Shown here in pieces: positions 1-9,750 of a stretch of DNA of 64,000 bases; the stretch's first letter is position 1, and each line of letters opens with the position of its first letter. The position numbers and the translations under genes were made by a program. The stretch is taken from NCBI RefSeq assembly GCF_009604375.1, contig NZ_WEGH01000005.1, positions 248,001 through 312,000 on the forward strand, given 5' to 3'. The stretch is from Actinomadura macrotermitis (lineage in GTDB: Bacteria > Actinomycetota > Actinomycetes > Streptosporangiales > Streptosporangiaceae). The notes under the pieces were generated by a model. The model ran no database searches and was not told where the DNA came from. It saw only the letters and a program-made list of their open reading frames with translations.

Positions 1-1286
1 TGCTCAAGGAGGTCTTCGCCGACGGCGAACGGGCCCTGGTGATCGCGCACGCCGACGAGGAACGCGTGATCAAGCTCGCCGAGCCGCTGCGCGGCGTCCC
101 CCTGCGGGCGGGCGACTCGCTGATGCTCGAACCCCGGTCCGGATACGCCTACGAGAAGATCCACAAGGCCGAGGTCGAGGAACTGGTCCTCGAAGAGGTC
201 CCCGACATCTCCTACGAGGAGATCGGCGGCCTCGGCCCCCAGATCGAGATGATCCGCGACGCCGTCGAACTGCCCTACCTGCACGCGGACCTGTTCCGCG
301 AGCACCAGCTCCGCCCCCCCAAGGGCGTCCTGCTGTACGGGCCCCCCGGCTGCGGCAAGACGCTCATCGCCAAGGCCGTCGCCAACTCGCTGGCCAAGAA
401 GGTCGCCGAGCAGACCGGCCAGGAGGGCAAGAGCTTCTTCCTCAACATCAAGGGCCCCGAACTGCTCAACAAGTACGTCGGCGAGACCGAGCGGCACATC
501 CGCCTGGTCTTCCAGCGCGCCCGCGAGAAGGCCTCCGCCGGCACCCCGGTCATCGTCTTCTTCGACGAGATGGACTCCATCTTCCGCACCCGCGGATCCG
601 GCGTCTCCTCCGACGTCGAGAACACCATCGTCCCGCAGCTGCTCAGCGAGATCGACGGCGTCGAAGGCCTGGAGAACGTCCTGGTCATCGGCGCCTCCAA
701 CCGCGAGGACATGATCGACCCCGCGATCCTGCGGCCCGGCCGCCTCGACGTCAAGATCAAGATCGAACGCCCCGACGCCGAGGCCGCCAAGGACATCTTC
801 TCCAAGTACATCCTGCCGGGCCTGCCCCTGCACCCCGACGACGTCGCCGAGCACCGCGGCGACACCGCCGCCACCGTCGACGCCATGATCCAGCGCGTCG
901 TCGAACGGATGTACACCGAGAACGAGGAGAACCGCTTCCTCGAGGTGACCTACGCCAACGGCGACAAGGAGGTCCTGTACTTCAAGGACTTCAACTCCGG
1001 CGCGATGATCCAGAACATCGTCGACCGGGCCAAGAAGATGGCCATCAAGCAGTTCCTCGACACCGGCCAGAAGGGCATGCGCGTCGCCCACCTGCTCGAC
1101 GCCTGCGTCGACGAGTTCAGCGAGAACGAGGACCTGCCCAACACCACCAACCCCGACGACTGGGCCCGCATCTCCGGCAAGAAGGGCGAACGGATCGTCT
1201 ACATCCGCACGCTCGTCTCCGGGACCAAGGGCGCCGAGGCCGGCCGCTCCATCGACACCGTCGCCAACACCGGCCAGTACCTGTAA
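1..1286 (+). CDS. arc: Proteasome-associated AAA ATPase (ARC/Mpa), 5' truncated by window edge
   Basis: This hexameric AAA+ unfoldase recognises pupylated proteins and threads them into the 20S proteasome. The frame is open from base 3, so the N-terminal coiled coil and part of the OB domains lie outside the window; 427 residues are visible. The AAA module shows Walker A GPPGCGKT, Walker [10 protein letters not shown] and an arginine-finger region around ILRPGRLD. The protein ends in GQYL. The penultimate tyrosine is the known C-terminal feature of the family that docks into the proteasome alpha ring. It lies upstream of dop, as in other actinobacterial Pup loci. Identity is certain; the start is unseen. 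Confidence 0.97.
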   Translation, partial: LKEVFADGERALVIAHADEERVIKLAEPLRGVPLRAGDSLMLEPRSGYAYEKIHKAEVEELVLEEVPDISYEEIGGLGPQIEMIRDAVELPYLHADLFREHQLRPPKGVLLYGPPGCGKTLIAKAVANSLAKKVAEQTGQEGKSFFLNIKGPELLNKYVGETERHIRLVFQRAREKASAGTPVIVFFDEMDSIFRTRGSGVSSDVENTIVPQLLSEIDGVEGLENVLVIGASNREDMIDPAILRPGRLDVKIKIERPDAEAAKDIFSKYILPGLPLHPDDVAEHRGDTAATVDAMIQRVVERMYTENEENRFLEVTYANGDKEVLYFKDFNSGAMIQNIVDRAKKMAIKQFLDTGQKGMRVAHLLDACVDEFSENEDLPNTTNPDDWARISGKKGERIVYIRTLVSGTKGAEAGRSIDTVANTGQYL

Positions 1287-1432
1287 CCACCCCGCACCAC
1301 GCGACAACGGCGCGGCGGCCACCCCCACCCGGGGCGGCCGCCGCGCCGCCGCGTCCCCGGCCGCCCGCCCCCGCCCCGCGACACCCCGCACCCGCCACCC
1401 CACGCCCCATGGCTCCACCCCCTCCGCCCCGA

Positions 1433-1438
1433 TAGGCT
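1433..1438 (+). promoter_or_regulatory. Candidate -10 box for leaderless dop mRNA
   Basis: TAGGCT lies 7 nt before the dop ATG, so transcription would begin at or next to the start codon. No clear Shine-Dalgarno sequence precedes the ATG. The same hexamer at the same distance precedes pafA and helY. Confidence 0.45.
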
Positions 1439-1445
1439 CGGCGAT

Positions 1446-2960
1446 ATGAGTGTTCGGCGGGTGATGGGCATCGAGACCGAGTACGGCATCTCCGTACCGG
1501 GACAGCCAGGGGCCAACGCGATGGTGACCTCCTCACAGGTCGTCAACGCCTACCTCGCGGCATCGGCGGCACGGGCCAGAAGAGCCCGCTGGGACTTCGA
1601 GGAGGAGAACCCGCTGCGCGACGCGCGCGGCTTCGACCTCGCCCGCGAGGTCGCCGACCCCACCCAGCTCACCGACGAGGACCTCGGCCTCGCCAACGTC
1701 ATCCTCACCAACGGCGCACGCCTGTACGTCGACCACGCCCACCCCGAGTACTCCGCGCCCGAATGCACCAACCCCCTGGACGCCGTCATCTGGGACAAGG
1801 CCGGCGAACGCGTCATGGCCGACGCCGCCGCCCGCGCCGCCCTCGTCCCCGGCACCCACCCCATCCAGCTCTACAAGAACAACACCGACAACAAGGGCGC
1901 CTCCTACGGCTGCCATGAGAACTACCTCATGAAGCGCGAAACGCCCTTCGCCGACATCGTCCGGCACCTCACCCCCTTCTTCGTCTCCCGCCAGGTCGTC
2001 ACCGGCGCCGGCCGCGTCGGCATCGGCGTCGACGGCCGCGGCCACGGCTTCCAGATCAGCCAGCGCGCCGACTTCTTCGAAGTCGAAGTCGGCCTCGAGA
2101 CCACCCTCAAACGCCCCATCATCAACACCCGCGACGAACCCCACGCCGACCCCGAGAAATACCGGCGCCTGCACGTCATCATCGGCGACGCCAACATGAG
2201 CGAGATCTCCACCTACCTCAAACTCGGCACCACCGCCCTCGTCCTCGCCATGATCGAAGACGGCTTCCTCACCACCGACCTGTCCGTCGACATGCCCGTC
2301 GCCACCCTGCGCGCCATCTCCCACGACCCCACCTGCAAACACCTGCTCACCCTCCGCGACGGCCGCAAGATGACCGCCGTCCAACTCCAGATGGAATACC
2401 TCGAGCAGTCCCGCAAATACATCGAGGACCGCTACGGCGCCGACGTCGACGACATGACCACCGACGTCCTCGACCGCTGGGAATCGGTCCTGCACCGCCT
2501 CGGCGACGACCCCATGCAGCTCTCCCGCGAACTCGACTGGGTCGCCAAACTCGAACTCCTCGAGGGCTACCGCACCCGCGACTCCCTCGACTGGTCCCAC
2601 CCCCGCCTCCAGCTCGTCGACCTCCAGTACACCGACATCCGCCCCGACAAGGGCCTGTACAACCGCCTCGTCGCCCGCGGCCGCATCGACCGCGTCACCA
2701 CCGAGGCCAAGGTCGAACACGCCATCGACGACCCGCCCGAGGACACCCGCGCCTACTTCCGCGGCCGCTGCCTGCGCCAGTACGCCGACTCCGTCGCCGC
2801 CGCCTCCTGGGACTCGGTCATCTTCGACGTCCCTGGCCGCGAATCCCTCCAGCGCGTCCCCACCCTGGAACCCCTGCGCGGCACCAGGGAACACGTCGGC
2901 ACCCTCCTCGACCGCTGCCGCACCGCCTCCGACCTCGTCGCCGCCCTCACCGGCCGGTAA
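1446..2960 (+). CDS. dop: Depupylase / deamidase of Pup (Dop)
   Basis: Dop removes Pup from substrates by cleaving the isopeptide bond and, in species where Pup ends in Gln, deamidates that Gln. The 504-residue protein opens with the carboxylate-amine-ligase-like motif GIETEYGI. It then has the Dop-specific insertion (Dop-loop, about residues 35-80), which PafA lacks, followed by [15 protein letters not shown] with the catalytic Asp. [18 protein letters not shown] is the shared Dop/PafA signature. Pup here already ends in Glu, so the depupylase role is probably the relevant one. A terminator follows at 2978-3010. Confidence 0.97.
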   Translation: MSVRRVMGIETEYGISVPGQPGANAMVTSSQVVNAYLAASAARARRARWDFEEENPLRDARGFDLAREVADPTQLTDEDLGLANVILTNGARLYVDHAHPEYSAPECTNPLDAVIWDKAGERVMADAAARAALVPGTHPIQLYKNNTDNKGASYGCHENYLMKRETPFADIVRHLTPFFVSRQVVTGAGRVGIGVDGRGHGFQISQRADFFEVEVGLETTLKRPIINTRDEPHADPEKYRRLHVIIGDANMSEISTYLKLGTTALVLAMIEDGFLTTDLSVDMPVATLRAISHDPTCKHLLTLRDGRKMTAVQLQMEYLEQSRKYIEDRYGADVDDMTTDVLDRWESVLHRLGDDPMQLSRELDWVAKLELLEGYRTRDSLDWSHPRLQLVDLQYTDIRPDKGLYNRLVARGRIDRVTTEAKVEHAIDDPPEDTRAYFRGRCLRQYADSVAAASWDSVIFDVPGRESLQRVPTLEPLRGTREHVGTLLDRCRTASDLVAALTGR

Positions 2961-2977
2961 CGCCGCCGGCGGCACCC

Positions 2978-3010
2978 GAACGCCCGCGAGAGCCCCTCTC
3001 GCGGGCGTTC
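2978..3010 (+). terminator. Intrinsic-type hairpin after dop
   Basis: A perfect 15-bp stem (2978-2992 with 2996-3010) has a 3-nt loop and starts 18 nt after the dop stop. There is no U tract, which is usual in actinomycetes. It would uncouple dop from pup. Confidence 0.7.
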
Positions 3011-3199
3011 ACGCGTCCCCGGCCCCCATTCACGCCCCGCCGCGGCAATGGCTTTAAACGCCCCCACGGCCCGCCGCAGATTTGTGACCGGTTTGCCCGT
3101 TTCGGCGATTCCTGCACGGGCGATAATCCCACCAGGCCCCCCGCGCCGACCGTCCTCGACACCGGGCGGCGGTACCCGCTCACCGTCGATCGACGGAGA

Positions 3200-3205
3200 T
3201 AGGGT
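3200..3205 (+). promoter_or_regulatory. Candidate -10 box for pup
   Basis: TAGGGT lies 30 nt upstream of the pup ATG. No good -35 was seen. A second possible -10, GATAAT, is at 3122-3127. Because a terminator lies between dop and pup, a promoter somewhere in 3011-3220 is expected. Confidence 0.3.
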
Positions 3206-3235
3206 TGGGGGTACCGGCAGATGTGGAGGTACGGG

Positions 3236-3445
3236 ATGGCCACGAAGGACACCGGCGGTCAGAAGCAGACCGAGCGCCGCACCGAGGAGGTGGAGGAGGC
3301 CCAGGCCGAGTCCACCAGCGACGTCCAGGAGCGCCAGGAGAAGCTCACGGACGATGTCGACTCAATTCTGGACGAAATCGACGAAGTGCTCGAAGAGAAC
3401 GCAGAGGAATTTGTCCGGTCATACGTCCAAAAAGGAGGTGAGTAA
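3236..3445 (+). CDS. pup: Prokaryotic ubiquitin-like protein Pup (GGE form)
   Basis: Pup is the small disordered modifier that PafA attaches to lysines, marking proteins for the proteasome. It has 69 residues, is rich in Glu, Gln and Asp, and contains the helical ARC-binding stretch around LTDDVDSILDEIDEVLEENAE split over residues 38-58. It ends FVRSYVQKGGE. The C-terminal residue is encoded as Glu (GAG), not Gln, so PafA could use it without deamidation. The ATG at 3236 was chosen over the one at 3221 because GGAGG sits 6 nt upstream of it and the family starts MATKD. The gene is too small to be found by length alone, but identity is certain. Confidence 0.97.
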   Translation: MATKDTGGQKQTERRTEEVEEAQAESTSDVQERQEKLTDDVDSILDEIDEVLEENAEEFVRSYVQKGGE

Positions 3446-3538
3446 TCCTGAAATGTCCGACTTGATCCTCGGATAATTCCAAGCGGACACCTTCGAACGG
3501 CTGCGCTACTAAGCTAGAGGCCTGGTGGTGCGCGTTCG

Positions 3539-4729
3539 ATGCCGGAACTCTTTCCGGGATGGGTGGGTGGGATGGTGTCCGAAGCCAAGAAGTGCCGTGA
3601 CTGTGGCCTGATCAAGCCGGCCGGAGAGTTCTGGAAGCGCAAGGCTTCAAAGGACGGCCTGTCCCTCTACTGCAAAGAGTGCTTCGGTCTTCGCAACTCG
3701 GCCTCATATAGGAGCAAGCAGGCAGAGGCGGGGAAGCAGGCGCGCCCCTACCGGCGGCACTCGGCCGTCCCTGAAGGGATGAAGTACTGCCCGCAGTGCA
3801 AGGAGACGAAGCCGCTCGACGCGTTCGGGCGCAACCGATCGACTTCTGGTGGCAGGGCGGCTTATTGCAAGCCCTGTCACAACGCGGCCATGGCGGCGAT
3901 CAAGGCACGCCGCCACGGCAGTGAGCGCGGTTACCTGCTCAAGCTCCGGTACGGCCTGACCGAGGCGGAGATCAAGGCGCTGGGCGCCCGGCAGGGCGGA
4001 GTCTGCGTCATCTGTCTTCGGGAGCCCGCGGCCCACGTAGATCACGATCATGTCACCGGGCTCTTTCGGGGCCTCCTGTGCTTCGGCTGTAACGGAGGTC
4101 TGGGGCAGTTCGAGGATGACATCTGGCGATTGGGGGAGGCGGCCGATTACCTGGAAGGCCGGAGTTCTTTCGCGCGCCGGATGATCCTTGAATTCGGTGA
4201 AGCCACCTTCGATGGGCGTTCCCGGCGTGCGGAGGAGCGCCGCCTTGGTGTTCGAGCCAACCGCAAGGGAACAAGTCGCCACTACCATCTACGGCACCGA
4301 TACGGCATCACCGAGGACGAGGCCCGGGCTCTCGCGGATGTCCAAGGTGGCCTGTGCGCCATCTGCTGCGATCGGCCGGCCGAGCATGTCGACCACTGCC
4401 ACTCCACGGAGGTCGTCCGTGGTGTGCTCTGCACCGGCTGCAACAGTGGCATGGGCCAGCTCCGCGACGACCCGGCGGTTCTGCGCCGCGCGGCCGCCTA
4501 CCTGGAGCGCACGCTGATCACCGAGGTCCCGATCGCGGACGGCGCCACCCGCCTGTCCTTCACCCACCCCGACGTGGATCCCACCACCGTCCCGCTGAAC
4601 GGCTGGGCGAAGTACCGGGAGCAGGACGCCGGTTATCGCAAGGCGGTGCGGGATATGGCGGAGCTGGTGGAGCGGGTTCCGTGGACGGAGTTCGCGTGGG
4701 TGGAGGGTCCGGCGCTTGAAACCTGCTGA
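3539..4729 (+). CDS. Tandem endonuclease VII-type HNH protein within the proteasome locus
   Basis: This is a predicted DNA endonuclease of 396 residues built from repeats. Two N-terminal zinc ribbons (C19/C22/C45/C48 and C84/C87/C110/C113) are followed by two endonuclease VII-type HNH units at about 139-196 and 253-313. Unit 1 has C156/C159, HVDHDH and CFGCN; unit 2 has C273/C276, HVDHCH and CTGCN. Both units keep the Cys pairs and the Asp-His core, so both may be active. The family resolves branched DNA in phage T4, but the substrate here is unknown. Codon use is visibly less GC-biased than in the flanking pup and prcB, suggesting transfer. A second possible start is the ATG at 3572 (MVSEAKK). 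I recall similar genes beside prcB in other actinomycetes, but cannot check that here. Confidence 0.85.
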   Translation: MPELFPGWVGGMVSEAKKCRDCGLIKPAGEFWKRKASKDGLSLYCKECFGLRNSASYRSKQAEAGKQARPYRRHSAVPEGMKYCPQCKETKPLDAFGRNRSTSGGRAAYCKPCHNAAMAAIKARRHGSERGYLLKLRYGLTEAEIKALGARQGGVCVICLREPAAHVDHDHVTGLFRGLLCFGCNGGLGQFEDDIWRLGEAADYLEGRSSFARRMILEFGEATFDGRSRRAEERRLGVRANRKGTSRHYHLRHRYGITEDEARALADVQGGLCAICCDRPAEHVDHCHSTEVVRGVLCTGCNSGMGQLRDDPAVLRRAAAYLERTLITEVPIADGATRLSFTHPDVDPTTVPLNGWAKYREQDAGYRKAVRDMAELVERVPWTEFAWVEGPALETC

Positions 4730-4793
4730 GGGTTCGCCGTCAGCGGAAGCGGGCGGGGGATATCGCGGTATGCGGTGGGGCGTGGTTGAACAG

Positions 4794-4799
4794 TAGGGT
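4794..4799 (+). promoter_or_regulatory. Candidate -10 box upstream of prcB
   Basis: TAGGGT lies 67 nt before the chosen prcB start, giving a leader of about 60 nt. No -35 is evident. If real, prcBA is transcribed separately from the HNH gene. Confidence 0.25.
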
Positions 4800-4866
4800 C
4801 ATAAGCGTCTGCGCCGGTGCGTCCCTCGGTGGGGTGGCCGGTGCCTTGGTGGAGGGAAGGAGTCGC

Positions 4867-5715
4867 GTGGCGTCCCATGATGCGCACACCGGACGTCTGC
4901 CCGGGTTGTTCATGAGCCCGGACACGTCCTCGTTCACGGAGTTCCTGGGGGCGTATTCGCCGGAGCTGCTGCCGGGCCGGCGGGGGTTGCCGGCGGGGGT
5001 GACGGCGGGGGAGGAGATCCCGCACGGTACGACGATCGTGGCGGTGTCGTTCCCCGGTGGTGTGGTGATGGCGGGTGACCGGCGGGCGACCGCGGGGAAC
5101 GTCATCGCGCAGCGCGATATCGAGAAGGTGTTCCGGGCGGACGAGTTCTCGGCGATCGCGATCGCGGGGACGGCGGGGCTCGGGATCGAGATGGTGCGGC
5201 TGTTCCAGGTGGAGCTGGAGCATTACGAGAAGCGTGAGGGCCGCACGCTGTCGATCGAGGGCAAGGCGAACCGGCTGGCGACGATGGTGCGGCAGAACCT
5301 GGGTCTGGCGATGCAGGGGCTGGCCGTGGTGCCGTTGTTCGCGGGGTTCGACGAGGAGCGCTCGGAGGGGCGGATCTTCTCGTACGACCCGGCGGGCGGG
5401 CGGTACGAGGAGCGGGAGTTCCATTCGATCGGGTCGGGGTCGGTGTTCGCGCGGGGTTCGCTGAAGAAGCTGTTCCGGGCGGATCTGTCGGCGGCGGACG
5501 CGGCGCTGGTGTGCGTGCAGGCGCTGTACGACGCGGCCGATGACGATTCGGCGACCGGTGGCCCGGATCTGGCGCGGGGGATCTTCCCTGTGGTGGCGAC
5601 GGTGACGGCGGAGGGGTATCGCCGGCTCGGTGAGGACGAGGTGGGCGCGGTGGCGCGTGCCGTGGTGGAGGAACGTTACGACTCGCCGGGCGGGCCGACC
5701 GCCCCGCTGCGATAG
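4867..5715 (+). CDS. prcB: 20S proteasome beta subunit, precursor
   Basis: This is the catalytic subunit of the 20S proteasome (282 residues as a precursor). The propeptide of 54 residues ends PHG and is autocleaved before Thr55 (TTIVAV), which becomes the N-terminal nucleophile. Further family signatures are [12 protein letters not shown] (with the Asp of the active site) and [14 protein letters not shown]. The GTG at 4867 was selected because GGAAGG lies about 6 nt upstream. The in-frame codon at 4786 would add 27 unlikely residues and lies on the candidate promoter. prcA follows after 15 nt, so the two subunits are cotranscribed. Confidence 0.96.
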   Translation: MASHDAHTGRLPGLFMSPDTSSFTEFLGAYSPELLPGRRGLPAGVTAGEEIPHGTTIVAVSFPGGVVMAGDRRATAGNVIAQRDIEKVFRADEFSAIAIAGTAGLGIEMVRLFQVELEHYEKREGRTLSIEGKANRLATMVRQNLGLAMQGLAVVPLFAGFDEERSEGRIFSYDPAGGRYEEREFHSIGSGSVFARGSLKKLFRADLSAADAALVCVQALYDAADDDSATGGPDLARGIFPVVATVTAEGYRRLGEDEVGAVARAVVEERYDSPGGPTAPLR

Positions 5716-5730
5716 AAGGGATCCAGACCG

Positions 5731-6426
5731 GTGTCCATGCCGTTCTATGTGTCGCCCGAACAGCAGATGAAGGACAAGGCGGACTACGCGCGCAAGGGCA
5801 TCGCGCGGGGTCGCAGCGTGGTGGTGCTGCAGTTCGCCGATGGGATCCTGTTCGTGGCGGACAATCCGTCGCGGGCGCTGCACAAGATCAGTGAGATCTA
5901 CGACCGGATCGCGTTCGCGGCGGTGGGCAAGTACAACGAGTTCGAGAACCTGCGGCTGGGCGGTGTGCGGTACGCGGATGTGAACGGGTACCAGTACGAC
6001 CGGCGTGATGTGACGGCGCGGGGGCTGGCGAACGTGTACGCGCAGTCGCTGGGGACGATCTTCACGGAGACCAACAAGCCGTACGAGGTGGAGCTGGTGG
6101 TGGCGGAGGTCGGTGAGGACGCCGACACCGATCAGATCTACCGGCTGACGTTCGATGGTTCGGTGGCCGACGAGCATGGTTATGTGGCGATGGGCGGTCA
6201 GGCCGACGCGGTGGCGGCGGCGTTGAAGGATCGGTACCGGGAGGGTGCGTCGCTGGCGGACGCGTTGCGGACGGCGGTGAGCTCGCTGGAGGCGCAGGAC
6301 GCGGATCGGCGGCTGGAGGCGCGGTCGCTGGAGGTGGCGGTGCTGGACCGTAACCGGGAGCACCGGTTGTTCCGGCGGTTGCCGGCGGCGCGGATCGAGG
6401 AGCTGCTGGGGGAGCAGGCTTCCTGA
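5731..6426 (+). CDS. prcA: 20S proteasome alpha subunit
   Basis: PrcA forms the outer rings that gate the proteolytic chamber and bind the ARC C-terminus. The 231-residue protein begins [20 protein letters not shown], the gating segment plus first helix, followed by [12 protein letters not shown]. It lacks a propeptide and a nucleophilic Thr, as expected for alpha subunits. The GTG at 5731 has AGAAGGG about 10 nt upstream; an ATG two codons later (5737) is an alternative. It follows prcB by 15 nt. Confidence 0.95.
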   Translation: MSMPFYVSPEQQMKDKADYARKGIARGRSVVVLQFADGILFVADNPSRALHKISEIYDRIAFAAVGKYNEFENLRLGGVRYADVNGYQYDRRDVTARGLANVYAQSLGTIFTETNKPYEVELVVAEVGEDADTDQIYRLTFDGSVADEHGYVAMGGQADAVAAALKDRYREGASLADALRTAVSSLEAQDADRRLEARSLEVAVLDRNREHRLFRRLPAARIEELLGEQAS

Positions 6427-6485
6427 TCGCGGGGTGCGGGGCCCGTCGTGCCGGGAGGGCGCGGCGGGCCCCGCGCCGTCCTCAT

Positions 6486-6514
6486 TGATCTACAACGTAA
6501 AGGCGCCGGGCCGG
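6486..6514 (+). repeat. Dispersed element, class 1, copy 1 (prcA-pafA gap)
   Basis: The site reads TGATC-TAC-AAC-GTA-AAGGC followed by GCCGGGCCGG. TAC-NNN-GTA is a perfect dyad. Two other copies of the class (20686-20714 and 41504-41532) match at most positions, and three class 2 copies share the core. This copy ends 64 nt before the pafA start and 53 nt before its candidate -10. Function is unknown. Confidence 0.7.
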
Positions 6515-6566
6515 ATCGCTGCGAAACAAGGGGCTGCGGAGACTGCCATGTCGGGGCCGGACCGCC

Positions 6567-6572
6567 TAGGCT
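6567..6572 (+). promoter_or_regulatory. Candidate -10 box for leaderless pafA mRNA
   Basis: TAGGCT lies 6 nt before the GTG start of pafA with no Shine-Dalgarno between. It matches the arrangement at dop and helY. It would let pafA be transcribed independently of prcBA. Confidence 0.45.
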
Positions 6573-6578
6573 CCAGGT

Positions 6579-7937
6579 GTGGACAGGCGCATCTTCGGTC
6601 TTGAGAACGAGTACGGCGTCACCTGCACCTTCCGCGGTCAGCGGCGGTTGTCACCCGATGAGGTGGCCCGTTACCTGTTCCGCCGAGTGGTGTCGTGGGG
6701 CCGCAGCAGCAATGTCTTCCTTCGCAACGGTGCCCGCCTGTATCTGGACGTGGGCAGCCACCCCGAGTACGCCACGCCCGAGTGTGACAGCGTCGTCGAC
6801 CTGGTGACGCACGACAAGGCGGGGGAGCGGATCCTGGAGGGTCTGCTCGTGGACGCCGAGCGCCGGCTGCGCGAGGAGGGCATCGCCGGCGACATCTACC
6901 TGTTCAAGAACAACACCGACTCGGCCGGCAACTCCTACGGCTGTCATGAGAACTACCTGGTGGGCCGGCACGGGGAGTTCGGCCGGCTGGCCGACGTGCT
7001 GATCCCGTACCTGGTGACGCGGCAGATCATCTGCGGGGCCGGCAAGGTGCTGCAGACGCCGCGCGGCGCGGTGTACTGCGTGTCGCAGCGGGCCGAGCAC
7101 ATCTGGGAGGGCGTGTCGTCGGCGACGACGCGGTCGCGGCCGATCATCAACACGCGGGACGAGCCGCACGCCGACGCCGAGCGGTTCCGCCGGCTGCACG
7201 TGATCGTCGGTGACTCCAACATGAGCGAGACGACGATGCTGCTGAAGGTCGGGGCGACCGACCTGGTGCTGCGGATGATCGAGGCGGGCGTGGTGATGCG
7301 CGACCTGACGCTGGAGAACCCGATCCGGGCGATCCGCGAGGTCAGCCACGACATGACCGGCCGCCGCAAGGTGCGCCTGGCCAACGGCCGGGAGGCCAGC
7401 TCGCTGGAGATCCAGAAGGAGTACTTCGGCAAGGCCAAGGACTTCGTGGACCGGCGCGGCGGGGACGAGACGGCCAAGCGGGTGCTGGACCTGTGGGAGC
7501 GGACGCTGCGGGCGGTGGAGACCGGGGACCTGGACCTGGTGGGCCGGGAGATCGACTGGGTGACCAAGTACAAGCTGATCGAGCGGTACCGGCGCAAGTA
7601 CGATCTGCCGCTCAGCTCGCCGCGGGTGGCGCAGCTGGATCTGGCGTACCACGACGTGCACCGGGACCGGGGGCTGTACTACCTGCTGGAGAAGAAGGGC
7701 TCGGTGGAGCGGGTCTCGCGGGATCTGGACATCTTCGAGGCCAAGTCGGTGCCGCCGCAGACGACGCGGGCGCGGCTGCGCGGGGAGTTCATCCGCAAGG
7801 CGCAGGAGAAGCGGCGTGACTTCACGGTCGACTGGGTGCATCTGAAGCTGAACGACCAGGCGCAGCGGACGGTGCTGTGCAAGGACCCGTTCCGGTCGGT
7901 GGACGAGCGGGTCGACAAGCTGATCGCCGGCATGTAG
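6579..7937 (+). CDS. pafA: Pup-protein ligase PafA
   Basis: PafA couples the C-terminal Glu of Pup to substrate lysines with ATP. It has 452 residues. The N-terminal [11 protein letters not shown] carries the Mg-ATP-binding Glu, and [16 protein letters not shown] carries the catalytic Asp. [18 protein letters not shown] and [12 protein letters not shown] are shared with Dop. It lacks the Dop-loop insertion between the first two motifs, which separates it from the paralogue at 1446. The GTG at 6579 gives the conserved start [13 protein letters not shown]. It is 152 nt downstream of prcA, with a dispersed element and its own candidate promoter in the gap. Confidence 0.97.
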   Translation: MDRRIFGLENEYGVTCTFRGQRRLSPDEVARYLFRRVVSWGRSSNVFLRNGARLYLDVGSHPEYATPECDSVVDLVTHDKAGERILEGLLVDAERRLREEGIAGDIYLFKNNTDSAGNSYGCHENYLVGRHGEFGRLADVLIPYLVTRQIICGAGKVLQTPRGAVYCVSQRAEHIWEGVSSATTRSRPIINTRDEPHADAERFRRLHVIVGDSNMSETTMLLKVGATDLVLRMIEAGVVMRDLTLENPIRAIREVSHDMTGRRKVRLANGREASSLEIQKEYFGKAKDFVDRRGGDETAKRVLDLWERTLRAVETGDLDLVGREIDWVTKYKLIERYRRKYDLPLSSPRVAQLDLAYHDVHRDRGLYYLLEKKGSVERVSRDLDIFEAKSVPPQTTRARLRGEFIRKAQEKRRDFTVDWVHLKLNDQAQRTVLCKDPFRSVDERVDKLIAGM

Positions 7938-7980
7938 ATCGCGGGTGGCAGGGCGGGCTACCGGCCGGTCACCCGGGGGG

Positions 7981-7986
7981 TAGGGT
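7981..7986 (+). promoter_or_regulatory. Candidate -10 box for the FKBP lipoprotein gene
   Basis: TAGGGT sits 39 nt upstream of the ATG, with GAAGGA as ribosome-binding site in between. No -35 was identified. Confidence 0.3.
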
Positions 7987-8025
7987 GAGCCGATCTGTCG
8001 CGTTCATCACCCTCGAAGGACCTCT

Positions 8026-8979
8026 ATGCGCCGTCGTCTCGCCCTGCCGCGCCGTCGCCTCGTGCCGCCGGTGGCCGCCGTCGTGCTGGTTCCGCTTCTC
8101 CTGACGTCGGCGTGTTCGGACGCCGGGGACGTGCAGGTGTCGGTGAAGGGGGCGGCGGGCGCGCGGCCCGAGGTGGCGTTCCCGAAGAAGACCGCGCCGG
8201 CCGCGGAGCTGGCGGTGAAGACGCTGTCGGACGGCAAGGGCGCGCGGGTCCGCAAGGGCGATCTGGTGGTCGCCGACTATGTCGGGTACCGGTGGAACAA
8301 GTCCGGCAGCAAGCTGCTGGCGTCCAGTTACGAGTCGGGGCAGCCGGGGGCGTTCCCGACCGGGACGCTGGTGCCGGGGCTGGAGAAGGCGCTGGAGGGC
8401 GCGAAGCCGGGTGCGCGGGTGGTGGCGCGGATCCCGCCGAAGGACGGGTACGGGGCGGCGGGCGATCCGACGCACCGGGTGGAGGCGGGCGACTCGCTGG
8501 TGTACGTGCTGGACGTGCGGGCGGTGTACGCGCGGACGGCGTCGGCGCACGGTCAGGCGCAGCCGGTGGACGATCCGGCGCTGCCGAAGGTGAGTTCGCC
8601 GCCGGCGGGGCAGGCGCCGGTGGTGACGGTGCCGAAGGGCAGGCCGCCGAAGAGGCTGCAGGTGCGCACGCTGGTGAAGGGCGACGGCCCGGTGGTGGGC
8701 AAGAACCGGCTGATGGCGCTGCAGTACGTGGGGGCGTTCTGGCGGGACGGGAAGGTGTTCGACTCCACGTGGGAGAGCGGCCGCCCGTTCCCGGCGACGA
8801 TCGGGACGGGCCAGCTGATGAAGGGCTGGGAGGACGGCCTGGCGGGGCAGCCGGTGGGGAGCCGGGTGCTGCTGGTGGTGCCGCCGGCGCTCGGGTACGG
8901 CGCGAAGGGCCTGGCGCAGGCCGGGATCAGGGGTGACGACACGCTGGTGTTCGTCGTGGACATTCTCGGCGCGCACTAG
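8026..8979 (+). CDS. Double-domain FKBP-type peptidyl-prolyl isomerase lipoprotein
   Basis: This is a predicted extracytoplasmic folding catalyst of 317 residues. An Arg-rich n-region and a hydrophobic core end in the lipobox LTSAC, so Cys28 or so would be lipidated. Two FKBP domains follow at about 60-170 and 215-317. The first contains DYVGYRW and VPGLEKALEGAKPG; the second contains LQYVGAFW, FDSTWESG, MKGWEDGLAGQPVG and PPALGYG. The second is the better-preserved active-site version. GAAGGA lies 7 nt before the ATG. Position directly after pafA is a recurrent actinobacterial arrangement. Confidence 0.9.
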   Translation: MRRRLALPRRRLVPPVAAVVLVPLLLTSACSDAGDVQVSVKGAAGARPEVAFPKKTAPAAELAVKTLSDGKGARVRKGDLVVADYVGYRWNKSGSKLLASSYESGQPGAFPTGTLVPGLEKALEGAKPGARVVARIPPKDGYGAAGDPTHRVEAGDSLVYVLDVRAVYARTASAHGQAQPVDDPALPKVSSPPAGQAPVVTVPKGRPPKRLQVRTLVKGDGPVVGKNRLMALQYVGAFWRDGKVFDSTWESGRPFPATIGTGQLMKGWEDGLAGQPVGSRVLLVVPPALGYGAKGLAQAGIRGDDTLVFVVDILGAH

Positions 8980-8992
8980 CCCGGCGCGTCGC

Positions 8993-9023
8993 AAGGGCCG
9001 TTCCGCTGGGCGGGGCGGCCCTT
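8993..9023 (+). terminator. Hairpin after the FKBP gene
   Basis: AAGGGCCG at 8993-9000 pairs with CGGCCCTT at 9016-9023 across a 15-nt loop, beginning 14 nt after the stop codon. Confidence 0.5.
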
Positions 9024-9029
9024 CCGCAT

Positions 9030-9059
9030 TTCTAAATCCCACCTGCGTTGTTCTTAGAA
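9030..9059 (+). promoter_or_regulatory. Inverted repeat and -10 box at the helix-turn-helix regulator start
   Basis: TTCTAA (9030-9035) and TTAGAA (9054-9059) form a perfect inverted repeat with an 18-nt spacer. The right arm overlaps TAGAAT (9055-9060), a good -10 placed 6 nt before the GTG, so the transcript may be leaderless. A related inverted repeat occurs at 9727-9759, before the next gene. A shared autoregulatory operator is inferred. Confidence 0.45.
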
Positions 9060-9066
9060 TGGGCGG

Positions 9067-9750
9067 GTGGAGGACATCGACGCGATCGCGGTGCTGCAGG
9101 ATCCGGTGCGGCGCCGTCTGTACGAGTACGTGGCGGCGCAGGGGCGCGAGGTGGGGCGCAACGAGGCGGCCGAGGCGGCGGGCGTGGCGCGCAACCTGGC
9201 GGCGTTCCATCTGGACCGCCTGGCCGAGGCGGGGCTGCTGGAGACGGCGAGCCGGCGGCTGACGGGCCGGTCGGGGCCGGGTGCGGGCCGGCCGGCGAAG
9301 GTGTACCGGCGGTCGGCGGTGGAGCGGGAGGTGTCGCTGCCGGCGCGCGACTACCGGACGGCGGCGGCGCTGCTGGCCGAGGCCGCCGAGACGGCCGGGC
9401 TGGACGTGGAACTGCGGGATGTGGCCCGGCGGCAGGGCGAGGCGCTGCGCGGCTCCACGGCGCCCTGTGAGGGCCTGGAGGAGGTCGCCCAGGTGCTGGC
9501 GGGCCGCGGATATGAGCCTTATGTCGATGAGGGCGCTGAGGGCGCCGAGGGCGACGGGGGCGCCGTGCTGCGCATGCGCAACTGCCCCTTCCACGTGGTG
9601 GCCGAGCGGTTCCCGCCGCTGGTGTGCGGGATGAACCTGGCGCTCCTGGAGGGGCTGCTCGGCGGGTCGCCGGGGGTGCGGGTGCGGCTGGACGCCCGTC
9701 CCGGGCTGTGCTGCGCGGTGGTCGAACCTTCTAAAACCAATGAAGATTGA
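9067..9750 (+). CDS. Winged-helix transcriptional regulator (ArsR/SufR-like) with C-terminal cysteines
   Basis: A predicted DNA-binding regulator of 227 residues. An N-terminal winged helix (about 5-80: LQDPVRRRLYEYV, ARNLAAFHLDRLAEAGLL) is followed by a central helical part. The C-terminal domain contains MRNCPFH, LVCGMN and GLCCAVVEP. The layout resembles COG2345/SufR-type regulators, whose cysteines can hold an iron-sulfur cluster, but the Cys spacing here is not the standard SufR one, so cluster binding is only possible. The end of the gene overlaps the second inverted repeat (9727-9759). The gene downstream is the likely target. Confidence 0.75.
   Translation: MEDIDAIAVLQDPVRRRLYEYVAAQGREVGRNEAAEAAGVARNLAAFHLDRLAEAGLLETASRRLTGRSGPGAGRPAKVYRRSAVEREVSLPARDYRTAAALLAEAAETAGLDVELRDVARRQGEALRGSTAPCEGLEEVAQVLAGRGYEPYVDEGAEGAEGDGGAVLRMRNCPFHVVAERFPPLVCGMNLALLEGLLGGSPGVRVRLDARPGLCCAVVEPSKTNED

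Noticed and set aside
4786-4866. N-terminal extension of prcB from position 4786
   Set aside because: It overlaps the candidate promoter, lacks a ribosome-binding site and is absent from known PrcB propeptides; GTG 4867 fits better.
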